NCBI RefSeq assembly: GCF_001403615.1
Contig: NZ_LN879455.1
Location: forward strand, 372,001-436,000
From: Desnuesiella massiliensis
Lineage (GTDB): Bacteria > Bacillota > Clostridia > Clostridiales > Clostridiaceae
Length of the DNA stretch: 64,000 nt
Reading direction: 5' to 3'
In this document: positions 17,080 to 26,050 of the stretch, in pieces
Numbering within the stretch: position 1 is the first letter of the stretch
Layout of the letters: each line of letters begins with the position of its first letter
Notes under the pieces: generated by a model
What the model saw: the letters and a program-made list of their open reading frames with translations, nothing else
Told to the model about the DNA's origin: nothing
Database searches by the model: none
Made by a program: the position numbers and the translations under genes

Positions 17080-18672
17080 ATGAAAAAAGAATACGAAAAC
17101 AAACAGGTTTATTTTGTTGGCGGCGGACTTGCCTCTTTAGCAGGAGCAGCTTACCTTGTAAGAGATTGCGGTTTTCCAGGTGGAAATATTCATATATTAG
17201 AAGGAATGCATATCCTAGGGGGAAGTAATGATGGTGCAGGAAATGCAGCGGATGGATTTATTTGTCGTGGCGGAAGAATGCTAAATGAAGAAACTTACGA
17301 AAATACTTGGGAATTACTTTCTTCAATACCATCTTTAGATCATGAAGGAATGTCAGTCTGTGATGAAATTCTTGCTTTTGACCATGATCATCCCACTCAT
17401 GCAAACGCAAGACTTATAAATAAGGATGGAGAAGTACTTGATGTTACTTCCATGGGCTTTAACAACGAGGATCGTATAGCCTTAGGAAAACTAATGATTG
17501 CTCCAGAAGAAAAGCTAGATAATTTACGTATATGCGATTGGTTTGCTAAGACACCTCACTTTTTTGAGACAAACTTCTGGTATATGTGGCAGACAACCTT
17601 TGCTTTTCAAAAGTGGTCAAGTCTTTTTGAGTTCAAACGTTATATGAACCGTATGATATTTGAATTTTCACGTATTCAAACCCTTGAAGGGGTAACAAGA
17701 ACACCATATAATCAATATGAATCTATTATTTTACCTATAAAGGCTTATTTAGATGGATTCGGTGTTGATTTTAGCTTAAAATACACAGTAACAGATTTAG
17801 ATTTTGAAGATGGAGACGGTATTACAGCTACAGCAATTCATTATGAGGAAAATGGGAAAAAGGGCGTAGTTCAACTTAATAAAGGGGATTTATGTATAGT
17901 AACTAATGGTTGTATGACAGATAATGCTACCTTAGGAGATCTTCATACTGCACCTAAGATGGTAGTTGATAGGCCTATGTCGGGAGAATTATGGTCAAAA
18001 ATTGCAGCCAAGAAAGAAGGTCTTGGTAATCCTAAACCATTCTTTGGAAATGCTGAGCTATCAAACTGGGAATCCTTTACGGTTACTTGTAAGGGTAATA
18101 AATTCTTAAAGTTAATTGAAAAATACTCCCGTAACAAACCAGGAAGCGGAGCATTAATGACCTTTAAAGATTCCAGTTGGTTAATGTCTATAGTTGTGGC
18201 AGCACAGCCTCACTTTAAGAATCAACCTGAAGATACTACGATTTTCTGGGGCTATGGACTCTACACAGACAAAATCGGTGATTATGTGAAGAAGCCTATG
18301 CGTGAATGTACAGGAGAAGAAATTCTTACAGAGCTCATTCATCAGTTGCACTTTGAGGAACACTATGATGAGATTATGGACAGTATAGTAAATGTAATTC
18401 CTTGCATGATGCCATATATTGTTTCAATGTTCCAACCACGTGCTATGAGCGATCGTCCAAAGGTAGTACCAGAAGGATCTACAAACCTTGCATTTATTAG
18501 TCAATTTGTTGAAATACCTGAGGATATGGTATTTACAGAGGAGTATTCTATTCGAGCTGCAAGAATGGCAGTTTACACCTTGCTAGGACTAGATAAGAAA
18601 ATCTGCCCAGTTACTCCTCACAGATATGATGTTCGTACTTTATTAAGGGCATTGAATACTTCCTTCAGATAA
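17080..18672 (+). CDS. ohyA: Oleate hydratase (MCRA family)
   Basis: 530 residues. FAD-dependent hydratase that adds water to the cis-9 double bond of oleate to give 10-hydroxystearate; in bacteria it detoxifies host or environmental unsaturated fatty acids. Seen: dinucleotide-binding start VYFVGGGLASLAGAAYLVRD, FAD motif GSNDGAGN, RGGRMLNEETYENTW, and C-terminal FISQFVEIPEDMVFTEEYSIRAAR. ATG 17065 lies inside the Shine-Dalgarno ATGGAGG; ATG 17080 at nine-base spacing is chosen. The upstream TipA-like regulator may respond to hydrophobic compounds, but a terminator separates the two. Confidence 0.92.
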   Translation: MKKEYENKQVYFVGGGLASLAGAAYLVRDCGFPGGNIHILEGMHILGGSNDGAGNAADGFICRGGRMLNEETYENTWELLSSIPSLDHEGMSVCDEILAFDHDHPTHANARLINKDGEVLDVTSMGFNNEDRIALGKLMIAPEEKLDNLRICDWFAKTPHFFETNFWYMWQTTFAFQKWSSLFEFKRYMNRMIFEFSRIQTLEGVTRTPYNQYESIILPIKAYLDGFGVDFSLKYTVTDLDFEDGDGITATAIHYEENGKKGVVQLNKGDLCIVTNGCMTDNATLGDLHTAPKMVVDRPMSGELWSKIAAKKEGLGNPKPFFGNAELSNWESFTVTCKGNKFLKLIEKYSRNKPGSGALMTFKDSSWLMSIVVAAQPHFKNQPEDTTIFWGYGLYTDKIGDYVKKPMRECTGEEILTELIHQLHFEEHYDEIMDSIVNVIPCMMPYIVSMFQPRAMSDRPKVVPEGSTNLAFISQFVEIPEDMVFTEEYSIRAARMAVYTLLGLDKKICPVTPHRYDVRTLLRALNTSFR

Positions 18673-18716
18673 AGATAAGCTTTCAATAACTTTTAATACT
18701 ACAGCAAAATCATGAT

Positions 18717-18757
18717 AAAATTGCCAGCTGCAAAGCAGTTGGCAATTTTATTGCTTT
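18717..18757 (+). terminator. Terminator after oleate hydratase
   Basis: AAAATTGCCAGCTGC pairs with GCAGTTGGCAATTTT around AAA, followed by ATTGCTTTATTT. Confidence 0.78.
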
Positions 18758-18796
18758 ATTTCATGAATTACATCCTAAAAAGTTTTAAATATTTTG

Positions 18797-18831
18797 TTGA
18801 CAAATTTATTTGATGTAACTATAATGGTTAC
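18797..18831 (+). promoter_or_regulatory. Consensus promoter with dyad over the -10 box
   Basis: TTGACA (18797-18802), 17-base spacer, TATAAT (18820-18825). GTAAC at 18815 and GTTAC at 18827 are inverted repeats flanking the -10 box, a position where a repressor would block RNA polymerase. No regulator gene lies next to it. Confidence 0.65.
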
Positions 18832-18869
18832 AACGAGTAAATTTAAAAATAAATTATGAGGTGTAAAAT

Positions 18870-19502
18870 ATGGATACAAAAATATATTATATTATGGATA
18901 CTATGTGCGGATGGTGCTATGGCTTTAGTGATGTCATAACTGAAATACAGGAAAAATATAAGGAGGTTTATGATTTTAGCATTCTACCTGGAGGAATGTG
19001 GGTAGGGAATGATGCTAAAGTCATGAATAATAGCTTAGGAAATTATATAAAGCAGCATAATGTAAGAATAGAACAATTAACTGGTAAAAGATTTGGAGAG
19101 GGATTTAATAAAAATATATTAGAAAGCACTGATATAGTTTTAGACAGTTTACCAGGAGCAAAAGCCATAGTTTTAGTGCAAAAATTAAAAAAAGACGTGG
19201 CTTTTAGCTTTCTTAAGAGCCTTCAAAATGCATTCTTCGTGGAAGGAAAGGATATGAATGACTTACAGACATATATTGAAATATCTGAAAGTTTTAATAT
19301 ATCCAAAGAGGAATTTACTAAAGAATTTCAATCAGAAGAATTAACACAAGAGACTCTTAAGCATTTTGATATGGCGGTTTCAATAGGTGCTGTAAGCTTT
19401 CCAACAGTCATTGCAGTTAAAGAAGATAAAGGAAGAGTAGTTTCTCAAGGGTATAATAGCTTTAAAGAGCTAGATAAAGTATTATCTTCTTCAATTTTAT
19501 AG
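18870..19502 (+). CDS. DsbA family (FrnE-like) protein with CGWC motif
   Basis: 210 residues, thioredoxin fold with a helical insertion. The start IYYIMDTMCGWCYGFSDV places a CGWC redox motif at residues 12-15, and SFPTVIAV supplies the cis-proline. No signal peptide, so it is cytoplasmic, like FrnE proteins linked to oxidative and metal stress. Its strong promoter with a dyad over the -10 suggests tight inducible control. Confidence 0.85.
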   Translation: MDTKIYYIMDTMCGWCYGFSDVITEIQEKYKEVYDFSILPGGMWVGNDAKVMNNSLGNYIKQHNVRIEQLTGKRFGEGFNKNILESTDIVLDSLPGAKAIVLVQKLKKDVAFSFLKSLQNAFFVEGKDMNDLQTYIEISESFNISKEEFTKEFQSEELTQETLKHFDMAVSIGAVSFPTVIAVKEDKGRVVSQGYNSFKELDKVLSSSIL

Positions 19503-19520
19503 ATGTAACTATATATTTAA

Positions 19521-19572
19521 ATTAAAGCTATGGTTAGAATATATTCTTGTCATAGCTTTAATTTTTTAATAG
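19521..19572 (+). terminator. Terminator after the DsbA-family gene
   Basis: TTAAAGCTATG pairs with CATAGCTTTAA, loop about 18 bases, followed by TTTTTTAAT. Confidence 0.75.
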
Positions 19573-19739
19573 TATATAAGCTTGGATTTTTATTGTTTCA
19601 AAATTTCCCCTGTGCTATAATTTTCACTATACTATATTATGATAATTTACAAGTAGATTACATATGGTTAAATTTATGGAATAGCAAGAAACTGAAAACG
19701 GGTATTTAGAGATTATAAAAAATAATTGGGGGGAGTTTG

Positions 19740-21386
19740 TTGAAAGAGTTATTGTTAAAAAGAAGGGGAAGATTTATTCTTTATTTATTAGCTTGCTTTA
19801 TACCAGTTATAGATCACATATTAGTAAACTTTGCTGCATCGCTTTTAATAGGAAGTATCGAAAAAAGAAGTATAGAATATTTTAGAAATGCAGTAATACT
19901 TACAGTAGCTATGATAGCTTTGGGATCCATAATGTTTATAGTGTCAAGGTTTATGAGGATTTCATTTATGAGAGATACCCTTTTAGATGTTAGGGTAAAA
20001 GCCTTTGATAAAATATTAAAGTCTTCTTATAAAAATTTTAGTAAGAAATCAAAAGATTCCTATATATCAAATCTAATAAACGATATAAATATCTTTGAAA
20101 AAACATTTTTTTTAAAGCTAATAAACTTTGTTTTTTGTGGAGGAGTTTATATCACATCTATAATAATATTAGCAACTATGGATTATAAGTTTGCTTTAGG
20201 TATTGCTTTTATTTCTATAATACTTTTTTTTATAAGCAGATCTTTCGAAAATAAAACTGTTAAACTACAGGAAGAAGTTTCAGAATACAATGAAAATTTT
20301 GTCGTCGATATATCAAACACTTTTAACGGATTGGAAATACTTAAACTTAACAATATAGAAGATAAATTCCTATCAAAATCCTTAAAATCTATTTTTAGAT
20401 TAGAAAGGAAAAAGTTTAGTTATACCTTTTTTACTGATGCCCAACAAAGGTTAACTAATTTTTTAGGATATATGATCTTTGTGGGTACGCTATTTTATTT
20501 ATTAACTTTGATTTCTAAGGGTGAGTCCTTTACTAGAGCTACCTTCATGCTGCAATTGTCAAATAGCTGCGTATGGCATATTTCTGCAATACTGCCTTTA
20601 TTGAATGAATTAAAGTCAGCCTCCAAAATATATAATAAAATTACCTTAAGTGATGAGAAGGTTGATGCACAGCTCAATAAGGAAAGAAATTTTTCCTTTG
20701 AAGATGAAATTAAGGTAAGGGATTTATATTTTAATTATGAGGGTAAGGAAATCTTTAAAGGAGTATCTTTTAATATAGAAAAGGGTAAAAAGTATCTGTT
20801 AAAAGGGGCAAGTGGTGCTGGTAAATCCACCTTAATCAAGTTGCTATCTATGATTTATGATGATTATAAAGGAGAAATATCAGCAGATGGAGTAGATTAT
20901 AAAAATATAAAAGAAAATAGTATGAATGAAAATATCTCTTTTATATATCAAGATGTTTTTCTCTTTGAGGATAACATTTTTAATAATATCGCTTTATTTA
21001 AGCCTTTTACTGAAGAGCAAGTATTAGAAGCTGCTAAAAAATCAGGGTTAGAGGATTTTTTAGTTAAAAAAGAAAGTGGAATATATGAAGATGTAAAGGA
21101 AAATGGAAAAAATCTATCTGGAGGAGAGCGTCAGAGAATATCTATAGCTCGAGCTATAGTTAAGAACTCCAATATACTTTTTGTAGATGAAGGTACTTCA
21201 AGTCTGGACGAAGAGCTTGGTAGAAAGGTTGAAAATACTATTTTAAGTATTGATAGTACTGTAATAGCCATCTCGCATAGATATTATGAGGGTATAACTG
21301 AAAAGTATGACTATATTTTAGAAATTAAAGATGGAAATATAAAGCAGCATGCACCTAAAGTTTATTTTGAGGAGGTTGCCCTATGA
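19740..21386 (+). CDS. ABC exporter half-transporter (membrane + ATPase), subunit 1
   Basis: About 548 residues. Six-helix exporter domain (roughly residues 10-290) fused to an ATPase with Walker A GASGAGKST, signature LSGGERQRISIARAI, Walker B ILFVDEGTSSLDE and ISHRYY. Starts at one of two adjacent TTG codons (19737 or 19740) after GGGGGGAG; 19740 has the better spacing. The stop overlaps the next gene by four bases, so the two half-transporters should form a heterodimer. Substrate unknown. Confidence 0.88.
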   Translation: MKELLLKRRGRFILYLLACFIPVIDHILVNFAASLLIGSIEKRSIEYFRNAVILTVAMIALGSIMFIVSRFMRISFMRDTLLDVRVKAFDKILKSSYKNFSKKSKDSYISNLINDINIFEKTFFLKLINFVFCGGVYITSIIILATMDYKFALGIAFISIILFFISRSFENKTVKLQEEVSEYNENFVVDISNTFNGLEILKLNNIEDKFLSKSLKSIFRLERKKFSYTFFTDAQQRLTNFLGYMIFVGTLFYLLTLISKGESFTRATFMLQLSNSCVWHISAILPLLNELKSASKIYNKITLSDEKVDAQLNKERNFSFEDEIKVRDLYFNYEGKEIFKGVSFNIEKGKKYLLKGASGAGKSTLIKLLSMIYDDYKGEISADGVDYKNIKENSMNENISFIYQDVFLFEDNIFNNIALFKPFTEEQVLEAAKKSGLEDFLVKKESGIYEDVKENGKNLSGGERQRISIARAIVKNSNILFVDEGTSSLDEELGRKVENTILSIDSTVIAISHRYYEGITEKYDYILEIKDGNIKQHAPKVYFEEVAL

Positions 21387-23014
21387 AAAAGTCAATTTGG
21401 AGAGCTTGGCCCTTTTTAATAATAGCTCTCGCTGTGGCACTTTGTACAGCCGTGCTAGAAGGGTTAATCTCTATTTATACTATGAATATAATAGATGCAA
21501 CTATTGCAGGAAATAACAGCATTTTTATTGGTGCTGCAAAAAAGCTTCTTGTGATGGCATTGATTTTATTACCAACCAGCCTACTGCTCTCTTACACGAA
21601 AGGCTTGTATAAAGTAAAAGCAGCTCGTTCCGTTAAAGGGGTTTTTATAGAAAGGGTTTTTAATAAGAATATAAATGAGTTTCAAAAGGATAATAATTCT
21701 AAATACATATCTTCATTAACAAATGATATGAATACTATTGAGATGAGTTATATAGATTCTTTATTTGAAGTTGGAGTGAATATTATTTATTTTATTGTGG
21801 GCTTTGCTGTGATTGCTTCTGTAAGTCCCTATGCATTGGGCATAGGTGTGGTTATTGGGATTGTCAGTACAGGGGTTTCCATGCTGCTAGGTAAACCCAT
21901 TCAAAAGCATCAGGCTCATAGAAGTGAATTGTTTGAAGGATACACTACTTATATAAAAGAAGTATTAAGCGCTTTTCAAATTATTAAAGCTAATAATCTA
22001 AATGGTAAAGTTCAAGAGGACTTCTATAGAAAAAGCAAGGATATACAACATAAAGGATATGTTATAGACAAAATATATACATATATTTCGTCTGTACAAT
22101 CCTTTACCATTAATTTAGCTTATTTTTCTTTGTTAGCAGTGGTGGCATATATGTCTATTAAGGGATCGCTAACCACTGGTGGAGTCATCCTTATTGTTAA
22201 TAATATGAGCAAGGTTATAAGTCCATTGATGCAATTTGCAGAGTGGTTTCCTAAAATTTTATCTTCAAAACCTATATTCAAGAAACTGGATGAGGTACTA
22301 ATGAACTATGATAATCATGTAGAAACTATAGCTATGAATGCTTTTAACCAAAGTATTGAGTTCAATAATGTTTCCTTTAGCTACGATGAAAATGAAGTCT
22401 TAAGGGATGTGAACTTCAGCATTGAAAAGGGAGGAAAATATTTAGTAATAGGGCCTAGTGGTGGTGGAAAATCAACCTTGCTAAAGCTGTTACGAAAGTA
22501 CTTTCTTCCAAAAGAGGGCGAAATTCTAATAGATAATCAAAGCCTGAAAGATATAAAAAAGGCAAGCTACTTCAATAATATATCAAATGTGGAACAACAG
22601 GTGTTCCTGTTTGAGGATACTTTAAGAAATAATATAACCTTATATAAGGATTATAGCGAAGAAGAAATAATTGTAGCTTTAAAAAGAGCTGGGTTAAGTG
22701 ACTTTGTAAAAGCATTGCCACAAGGCATAGACACCATGATTTTAGATAATGGTAAAAACATATCCGGAGGAGAGAGAAGTAGAGTAGCCATTGCAAGAGG
22801 GTTACTGGGGAAACGAGATATAATCTTCTTAGATGAAGCCTTTGCAAGCCTAGACTCTACTATAGCAAGGGAAATAGAAAATACATTGTTGAATTTGGAA
22901 GGTATAACAGTAGTTAATATAAGTCATATAATATTTGAAGACACTAAGAAAAAGTATGATAAAGTATTTGTGGTTAAAAATAAAACATTATCAGAGGTAG
23001 TTATGGAGATGTAA
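21383..23014 (+). CDS. ABC exporter half-transporter, subunit 2
   Basis: 543 residues, same architecture as its partner: six membrane segments, Walker A GPSGGGKST, signature ISGGERSRVAIARGL, Walker B IIFLDEAFASLDS, ISHIIF. In both subunits the catalytic Glu and switch His are kept, so neither site looks degenerate. ATG overlaps the upstream stop (ATGA) and GGAGG lies just before it. The 3' end overlaps the converging GNAT gene by 14 bases. Confidence 0.88.
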   Translation: MKKSIWRAWPFLIIALAVALCTAVLEGLISIYTMNIIDATIAGNNSIFIGAAKKLLVMALILLPTSLLLSYTKGLYKVKAARSVKGVFIERVFNKNINEFQKDNNSKYISSLTNDMNTIEMSYIDSLFEVGVNIIYFIVGFAVIASVSPYALGIGVVIGIVSTGVSMLLGKPIQKHQAHRSELFEGYTTYIKEVLSAFQIIKANNLNGKVQEDFYRKSKDIQHKGYVIDKIYTYISSVQSFTINLAYFSLLAVVAYMSIKGSLTTGGVILIVNNMSKVISPLMQFAEWFPKILSSKPIFKKLDEVLMNYDNHVETIAMNAFNQSIEFNNVSFSYDENEVLRDVNFSIEKGGKYLVIGPSGGGKSTLLKLLRKYFLPKEGEILIDNQSLKDIKKASYFNNISNVEQQVFLFEDTLRNNITLYKDYSEEEIIVALKRAGLSDFVKALPQGIDTMILDNGKNISGGERSRVAIARGLLGKRDIIFLDEAFASLDSTIAREIENTLLNLEGITVVNISHIIFEDTKKKYDKVFVVKNKTLSEVVMEM

Positions 23015-23657
23015 TGGGAATTCTTGGTCTAAACATACAGTAGATTGTAATGTCATCAATTTTTTTTTCTTCAACTACCTTGTATCCAAAGCTTTCGTAT
23101 ATCTTAACATTTATTGGATTTTCAGTGTCTAATCCAATGCCAGCAGATAGGGGATCTTTGTCTACTAATTCATGTATATGATTTAAAAGTATTTTACCTA
23201 TGCCCTTACCTTGATTCTGAATATCAACACCAATAAATACTAAATAATGATGAGGTGTCTTAGGGCGAACAGAAGAAGTAATCTGCATATATTTATTTAT
23301 AAAAGTAAAAACGTGCTTAGGAATTTCACAAAATAGCTTTATTCCACTATATATAAAAGCAGGCTTTAATAGAAGTGATGCCCCCTTAGTACTATTAGGA
23401 AGTTCAATGTTTGCAACAGCTTTTAATATATTATCCTCCTTTACACCAATTGGGAGCTCTTTCAATAAGATACTTTTGTAAAATACAAATTTAAAAAAGC
23501 TTTGAAGATATTTCAGCTGTGTCTCACCTGTAAATAAATATTGGAACATGGGATCATTCCTAAAGGCCTTTGGTAATATATCTAATACTTGAGCTTCATG
23601 ATATCTTTTCAAAGTTATTATTTCTCTGTTTAATGCGTTTGTACTTATATTGTCCAT
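23001..23657 (-). CDS. GNAT family N-acetyltransferase
   Basis: 218 residues. Acetyl-CoA site VDIQNQGKGIGKILLNHI and the late motif NPINVKIYESFGYKVVEEKKI. N-terminal ALNREIITLKRYHEAQVLDILPKAFRNDPMFQYLF is typical of GNAT enzymes of this size. Last gene of a TetR-membrane protein-GNAT group; three bases after the preceding stop. Substrate unknown, but the TetR context suggests a xenobiotic response. Confidence 0.83.
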   Translation of the reverse strand: MDNISTNALNREIITLKRYHEAQVLDILPKAFRNDPMFQYLFTGETQLKYLQSFFKFVFYKSILLKELPIGVKEDNILKAVANIELPNSTKGASLLLKPAFIYSGIKLFCEIPKHVFTFINKYMQITSSVRPKTPHHYLVFIGVDIQNQGKGIGKILLNHIHELVDKDPLSAGIGLDTENPINVKIYESFGYKVVEEKKIDDITIYCMFRPRIPITSP

Positions 23658-23660
23658 ATT

Positions 23661-24215
23661 TTATACCTCTCTTTGAGAGTAATGATCCACTGCAAAGCTG
23701 AATACCACTTTAATAATATATAAAAGTAGTATTATGAGTAAAAATTTTGGTATATATGTGAAAAAAATTAAAGTAGTGCAAGAGCCAATAGCTGCCAAAA
23801 CCGCAGCTATTGTTTTTTGAGCAGGGTGTTTGATTAATGCATTTACTATAAGGGATGAGACAACTGTATATGCCCAAACATAGCTACAAGGAAGAAAGTA
23901 ATCCCATGACAATAAAGCTAAAAGCATTGGTTGAACATGCATTAGTATAAAAATCAATCGTGCTTTTGGATGAGCTTTATAATGATTATTTGTCGATAAT
24001 GTAAAATTTGCGATAACTCCTCCAGTTATATCTAGAGCTAAAAGCATGATGAGTATAATTTTCCACGTCTCAAAATCTTTCCACTCTAAATAAGTGAAGG
24101 TAAGAAGAAAAATGCTCATTGCTATGCTAAAAGATATACTTAAGAATAGCTCTAAAACTGTGGATTTTTTTCCAAAGACTTCATGAAAAAATTTTGGTAT
24201 ATTTACTGATTTCAT
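23661..24215 (-). CDS. Uncharacterized five- to six-helix membrane protein
   Basis: 184 residues with hydrophobic segments near residues 22-42, 52-72, 87-105, 110-128 and 135-172. No family recognised. ATG 24215 follows AAAGGAGGA by seven bases. Sits between the tetR gene and the GNAT gene on the same strand, with an 18-bp dyad resembling the TetR operator 40 bases upstream, so it is probably a target of that repressor. Confidence 0.65.
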   Translation of the reverse strand: MKSVNIPKFFHEVFGKKSTVLELFLSISFSIAMSIFLLTFTYLEWKDFETWKIILIMLLALDITGGVIANFTLSTNNHYKAHPKARLIFILMHVQPMLLALLSWDYFLPCSYVWAYTVVSSLIVNALIKHPAQKTIAAVLAAIGSCTTLIFFTYIPKFLLIILLLYIIKVVFSFAVDHYSQREV

Positions 24216-24252
24216 AAGAATCCTCCTTTAATTTTTATAGTATTTAATATAA

Positions 24253-24270
24253 TGACCGATTGAATGGTCA
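24253..24270 (-). promoter_or_regulatory. Putative TetR operator upstream of the membrane protein gene
   Basis: TGACCGATTGAATGGTCA is an 18-base imperfect dyad. Length and half-site (TGACnG) match the perfect dyad before tetR at 24936. Confidence 0.45.
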
Positions 24271-24302
24271 GTTTTATATGAATACCCATATTAAACTGGG
24301 TA

Positions 24303-24905
24303 TTAGTGATTTGACAGGAGCTGGAGCAGTAACTTAGTTTGAATACTCCATGCCTCATAATATTTTGAACTATCTCCTTTAAGTAGGTAGTGTAACCCCA
24401 TACCATCCATCATAGATAATATAATGGTTGCTGCAGAATAGAGAGTTTCTTCATTAGAATCACCTGACGACAATTGTTTCAGCTGTTTGTATATAAGGTT
24501 AGTGATTTGATCAGTACAAGAAGCTAATGTTTTTTTATATTCTACATTAAACATACCCTCATGATAGAATGAAAAAAATGCTTTAAATACTTTTAAATAT
24601 TCCTCTGGCACATTGTAAGAAGATTGACCTATTATATTTAGAAATTCTTCTAAATTTTTATATTCCAGGGTCAAAGGTTCCAGAAGCTCTTGGAAAATGA
24701 TATTAAGCACTTCCATCAATATTTCATCTATTGATTTAAAGTGATGAAATATATTGCTCTTGCTCATAGCAGTAGCCTTTGCTAATTTAGCAGCAGATAG
24801 TTCCTTTATACCATTTTCAGAGATGATTTCTATAGCGGCATTTATGATGCGGGTACGTGCTTGCTCTCCTTTTTCTAGACGTTTATCAGATAATTTATGC
24901 TCCAT
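24303..24905 (-). CDS. TetR/AcrR family transcriptional regulator
   Basis: 200 residues. DNA-binding domain ARTRIINAAIEIISENGIKELSAAKLAKATAMSKSNIFHHFKSIDEIL is canonical, with HHF in place of YYHF. A GTG at 24935 is in frame but the ATG at 24905 follows AAAGGAGG by six bases. A perfect dyad lies 31 bases upstream of the start. Probable self-regulated repressor of the adjacent membrane protein and GNAT genes. Confidence 0.9.
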   Translation of the reverse strand: MEHKLSDKRLEKGEQARTRIINAAIEIISENGIKELSAAKLAKATAMSKSNIFHHFKSIDEILMEVLNIIFQELLEPLTLEYKNLEEFLNIIGQSSYNVPEEYLKVFKAFFSFYHEGMFNVEYKKTLASCTDQITNLIYKQLKQLSSGDSNEETLYSAATIILSMMDGMGLHYLLKGDSSKYYEAWSIQTKLLLQLLSNH

Positions 24906-24935
24906 TATATTCCTCCTTTTGCTATATAATATCAC

Positions 24936-24953
24936 TGACTGTTCGGACAGTCA
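24936..24953 (-). promoter_or_regulatory. Putative TetR operator (perfect dyad) before tetR
   Basis: TGACTGTTCGGACAGTCA: 7-bp perfect arms with a 4-base centre, immediately next to a TATTATATA -10-like sequence on the minus strand. Confidence 0.6.
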
Positions 24954-25105
24954 ATAAAAATATAAACTTTACAAAAACTTTACAAATATAATAAACTTCA
25001 TATACATTAATAGATTATAATAATTATTATTGCTTACAAAGGAACGGCATCATAACTGATGTTTTATTATGTACTATATTTATGGATATGAATTGAATAT
25101 AATAA

Positions 25106-25213
25106 TATAGGAGGCTGTGAAAAAAGGTGTTCTATAGGTTTCCCTACACCGCGGGTGGAGCCTCACCAGCGGCCCGCGAAAAAGAACACCTATATTTTTC
25201 ACATCCTCCTATA
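25106..25213. repeat. A-family 108-bp palindromic repeat, copy 2
   Basis: Same ends and nested stems as copy 1. In the apical stem the C-G pair of the other copies (CGTGG/CCACG) is replaced by G-C (GGTGG/TCACC), a compensatory change. Its right end TATA is shared with a B-family repeat. Confidence 0.8.
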
Positions 25214-25313
25214 GAGAAACAACTTCAACTATTAATTTATACATGCCCCATAATGCCTTAAAGATTGGCATTTTGGAACATGTATAAATTAAGTTCTCGT
25301 AGTGTTTCTCTCT
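25212..25313. repeat. B-family palindromic repeat, copy 2
   Basis: Ends TAGAGAAACAACTTCAACTA and GTGTTTCTCTCTA. Arms TTTATACATG and CATGTATAAA pair. Apical stem ATGCC/GGCAT replaces ATCGC/GCGAT of copy 1, two pairs changed on both sides. Confidence 0.75.
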
Positions 25314-25390
25314 ATATAAGCACAGAGATATATCAAGCTTTCCTGTGCTTTTTATGTATAGATAAGAATAAAATTACAGGAGTGAGGATA

Positions 25391-26047
25391 CTGAAACGAA
25401 AAATTTTGATAGTAGAAGATGATTTAGGAATATCAAGATTAATTAAGTTTAATTTAAATATTGCAAATTATGAAACTAAAGAAGTATATAATGGATTAGA
25501 AGCTATAAATATTATTGAGAAAGAACACTTTGATTTAATACTTTTAGATGTTATGCTTCCAGATGCAGATGGTTTTACTATAATGGATAAAATAAGGTAT
25601 TTAGATGTTCCGGTTATTTTTCTAACAGCTAAAAACTCGGTTATTGATAAAGTAAATGGATTAAGATTAGGAGCTGAAGACTATATTGTAAAACCTTTTG
25701 AGGCCATAGAATTATTAGCAAGAATTGAAACTGTTCTTAGAAGATATGGAAAAATTAAAGATATTTTAGAGTTTAAGGATATAAAGATATATTTAAAAGA
25801 GAGAATAGTAAAAAAGAATGATAAAATAGTAGATTTGACCCATAAAGAATTTGAACTACTATGTATTTTGGCACAAAACAAAAATGTAGCTTTAACAAGA
25901 GAAATGTTATTAGAAAGAGTATGGCAGTTTGATTATTTTGGAGGAACTAGAACTGTTGATATGCATATTGGTTCCATTAGAAGAAAATTAGACTTAAATG
26001 ACAATATTAAAACAATTTATAAAATCGGCTATAGGTTGGAGGAATAA
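25391..26047 (+). CDS. OmpR-family response regulator, probable CTG start
   Basis: About 219 residues. Receiver: ILIVEDDLGISRLIKFNLN, Asp in LILLDVMLPDADG, Lys in IVKPFEAIELLARIE. Winged helix: DLTHKEFELLCILAQNKN and VDMHIGSIRRKLDL. The homologous start is (M)KRKILIVEDD. In this gene that first codon is CTG at 25391, with AGGAG exactly eight bases upstream. An in-frame GTG at 25382 has no properly spaced site. Coupled to the kinase three bases downstream. Regulates unknown targets, perhaps the neighbouring cell-wall amidase. Confidence 0.88.
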   Translation: MKRKILIVEDDLGISRLIKFNLNIANYETKEVYNGLEAINIIEKEHFDLILLDVMLPDADGFTIMDKIRYLDVPVIFLTAKNSVIDKVNGLRLGAEDYIVKPFEAIELLARIETVLRRYGKIKDILEFKDIKIYLKERIVKKNDKIVDLTHKEFELLCILAQNKNVALTREMLLERVWQFDYFGGTRTVDMHIGSIRRKLDLNDNIKTIYKIGYRLEE

Positions 26048-26050
26048 TAA

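Noticed and set aside
17025..17228. 67-codon frame overlapping the oleate hydratase start
   Set aside because: Different frame within a clearly coding region, no ribosome site; a shadow.
24212..24406. 64-codon minus-strand frame between tetR and the membrane protein gene
   Set aside because: Overlaps tetR in another frame and the operator region; no ribosome site or recognised motif.
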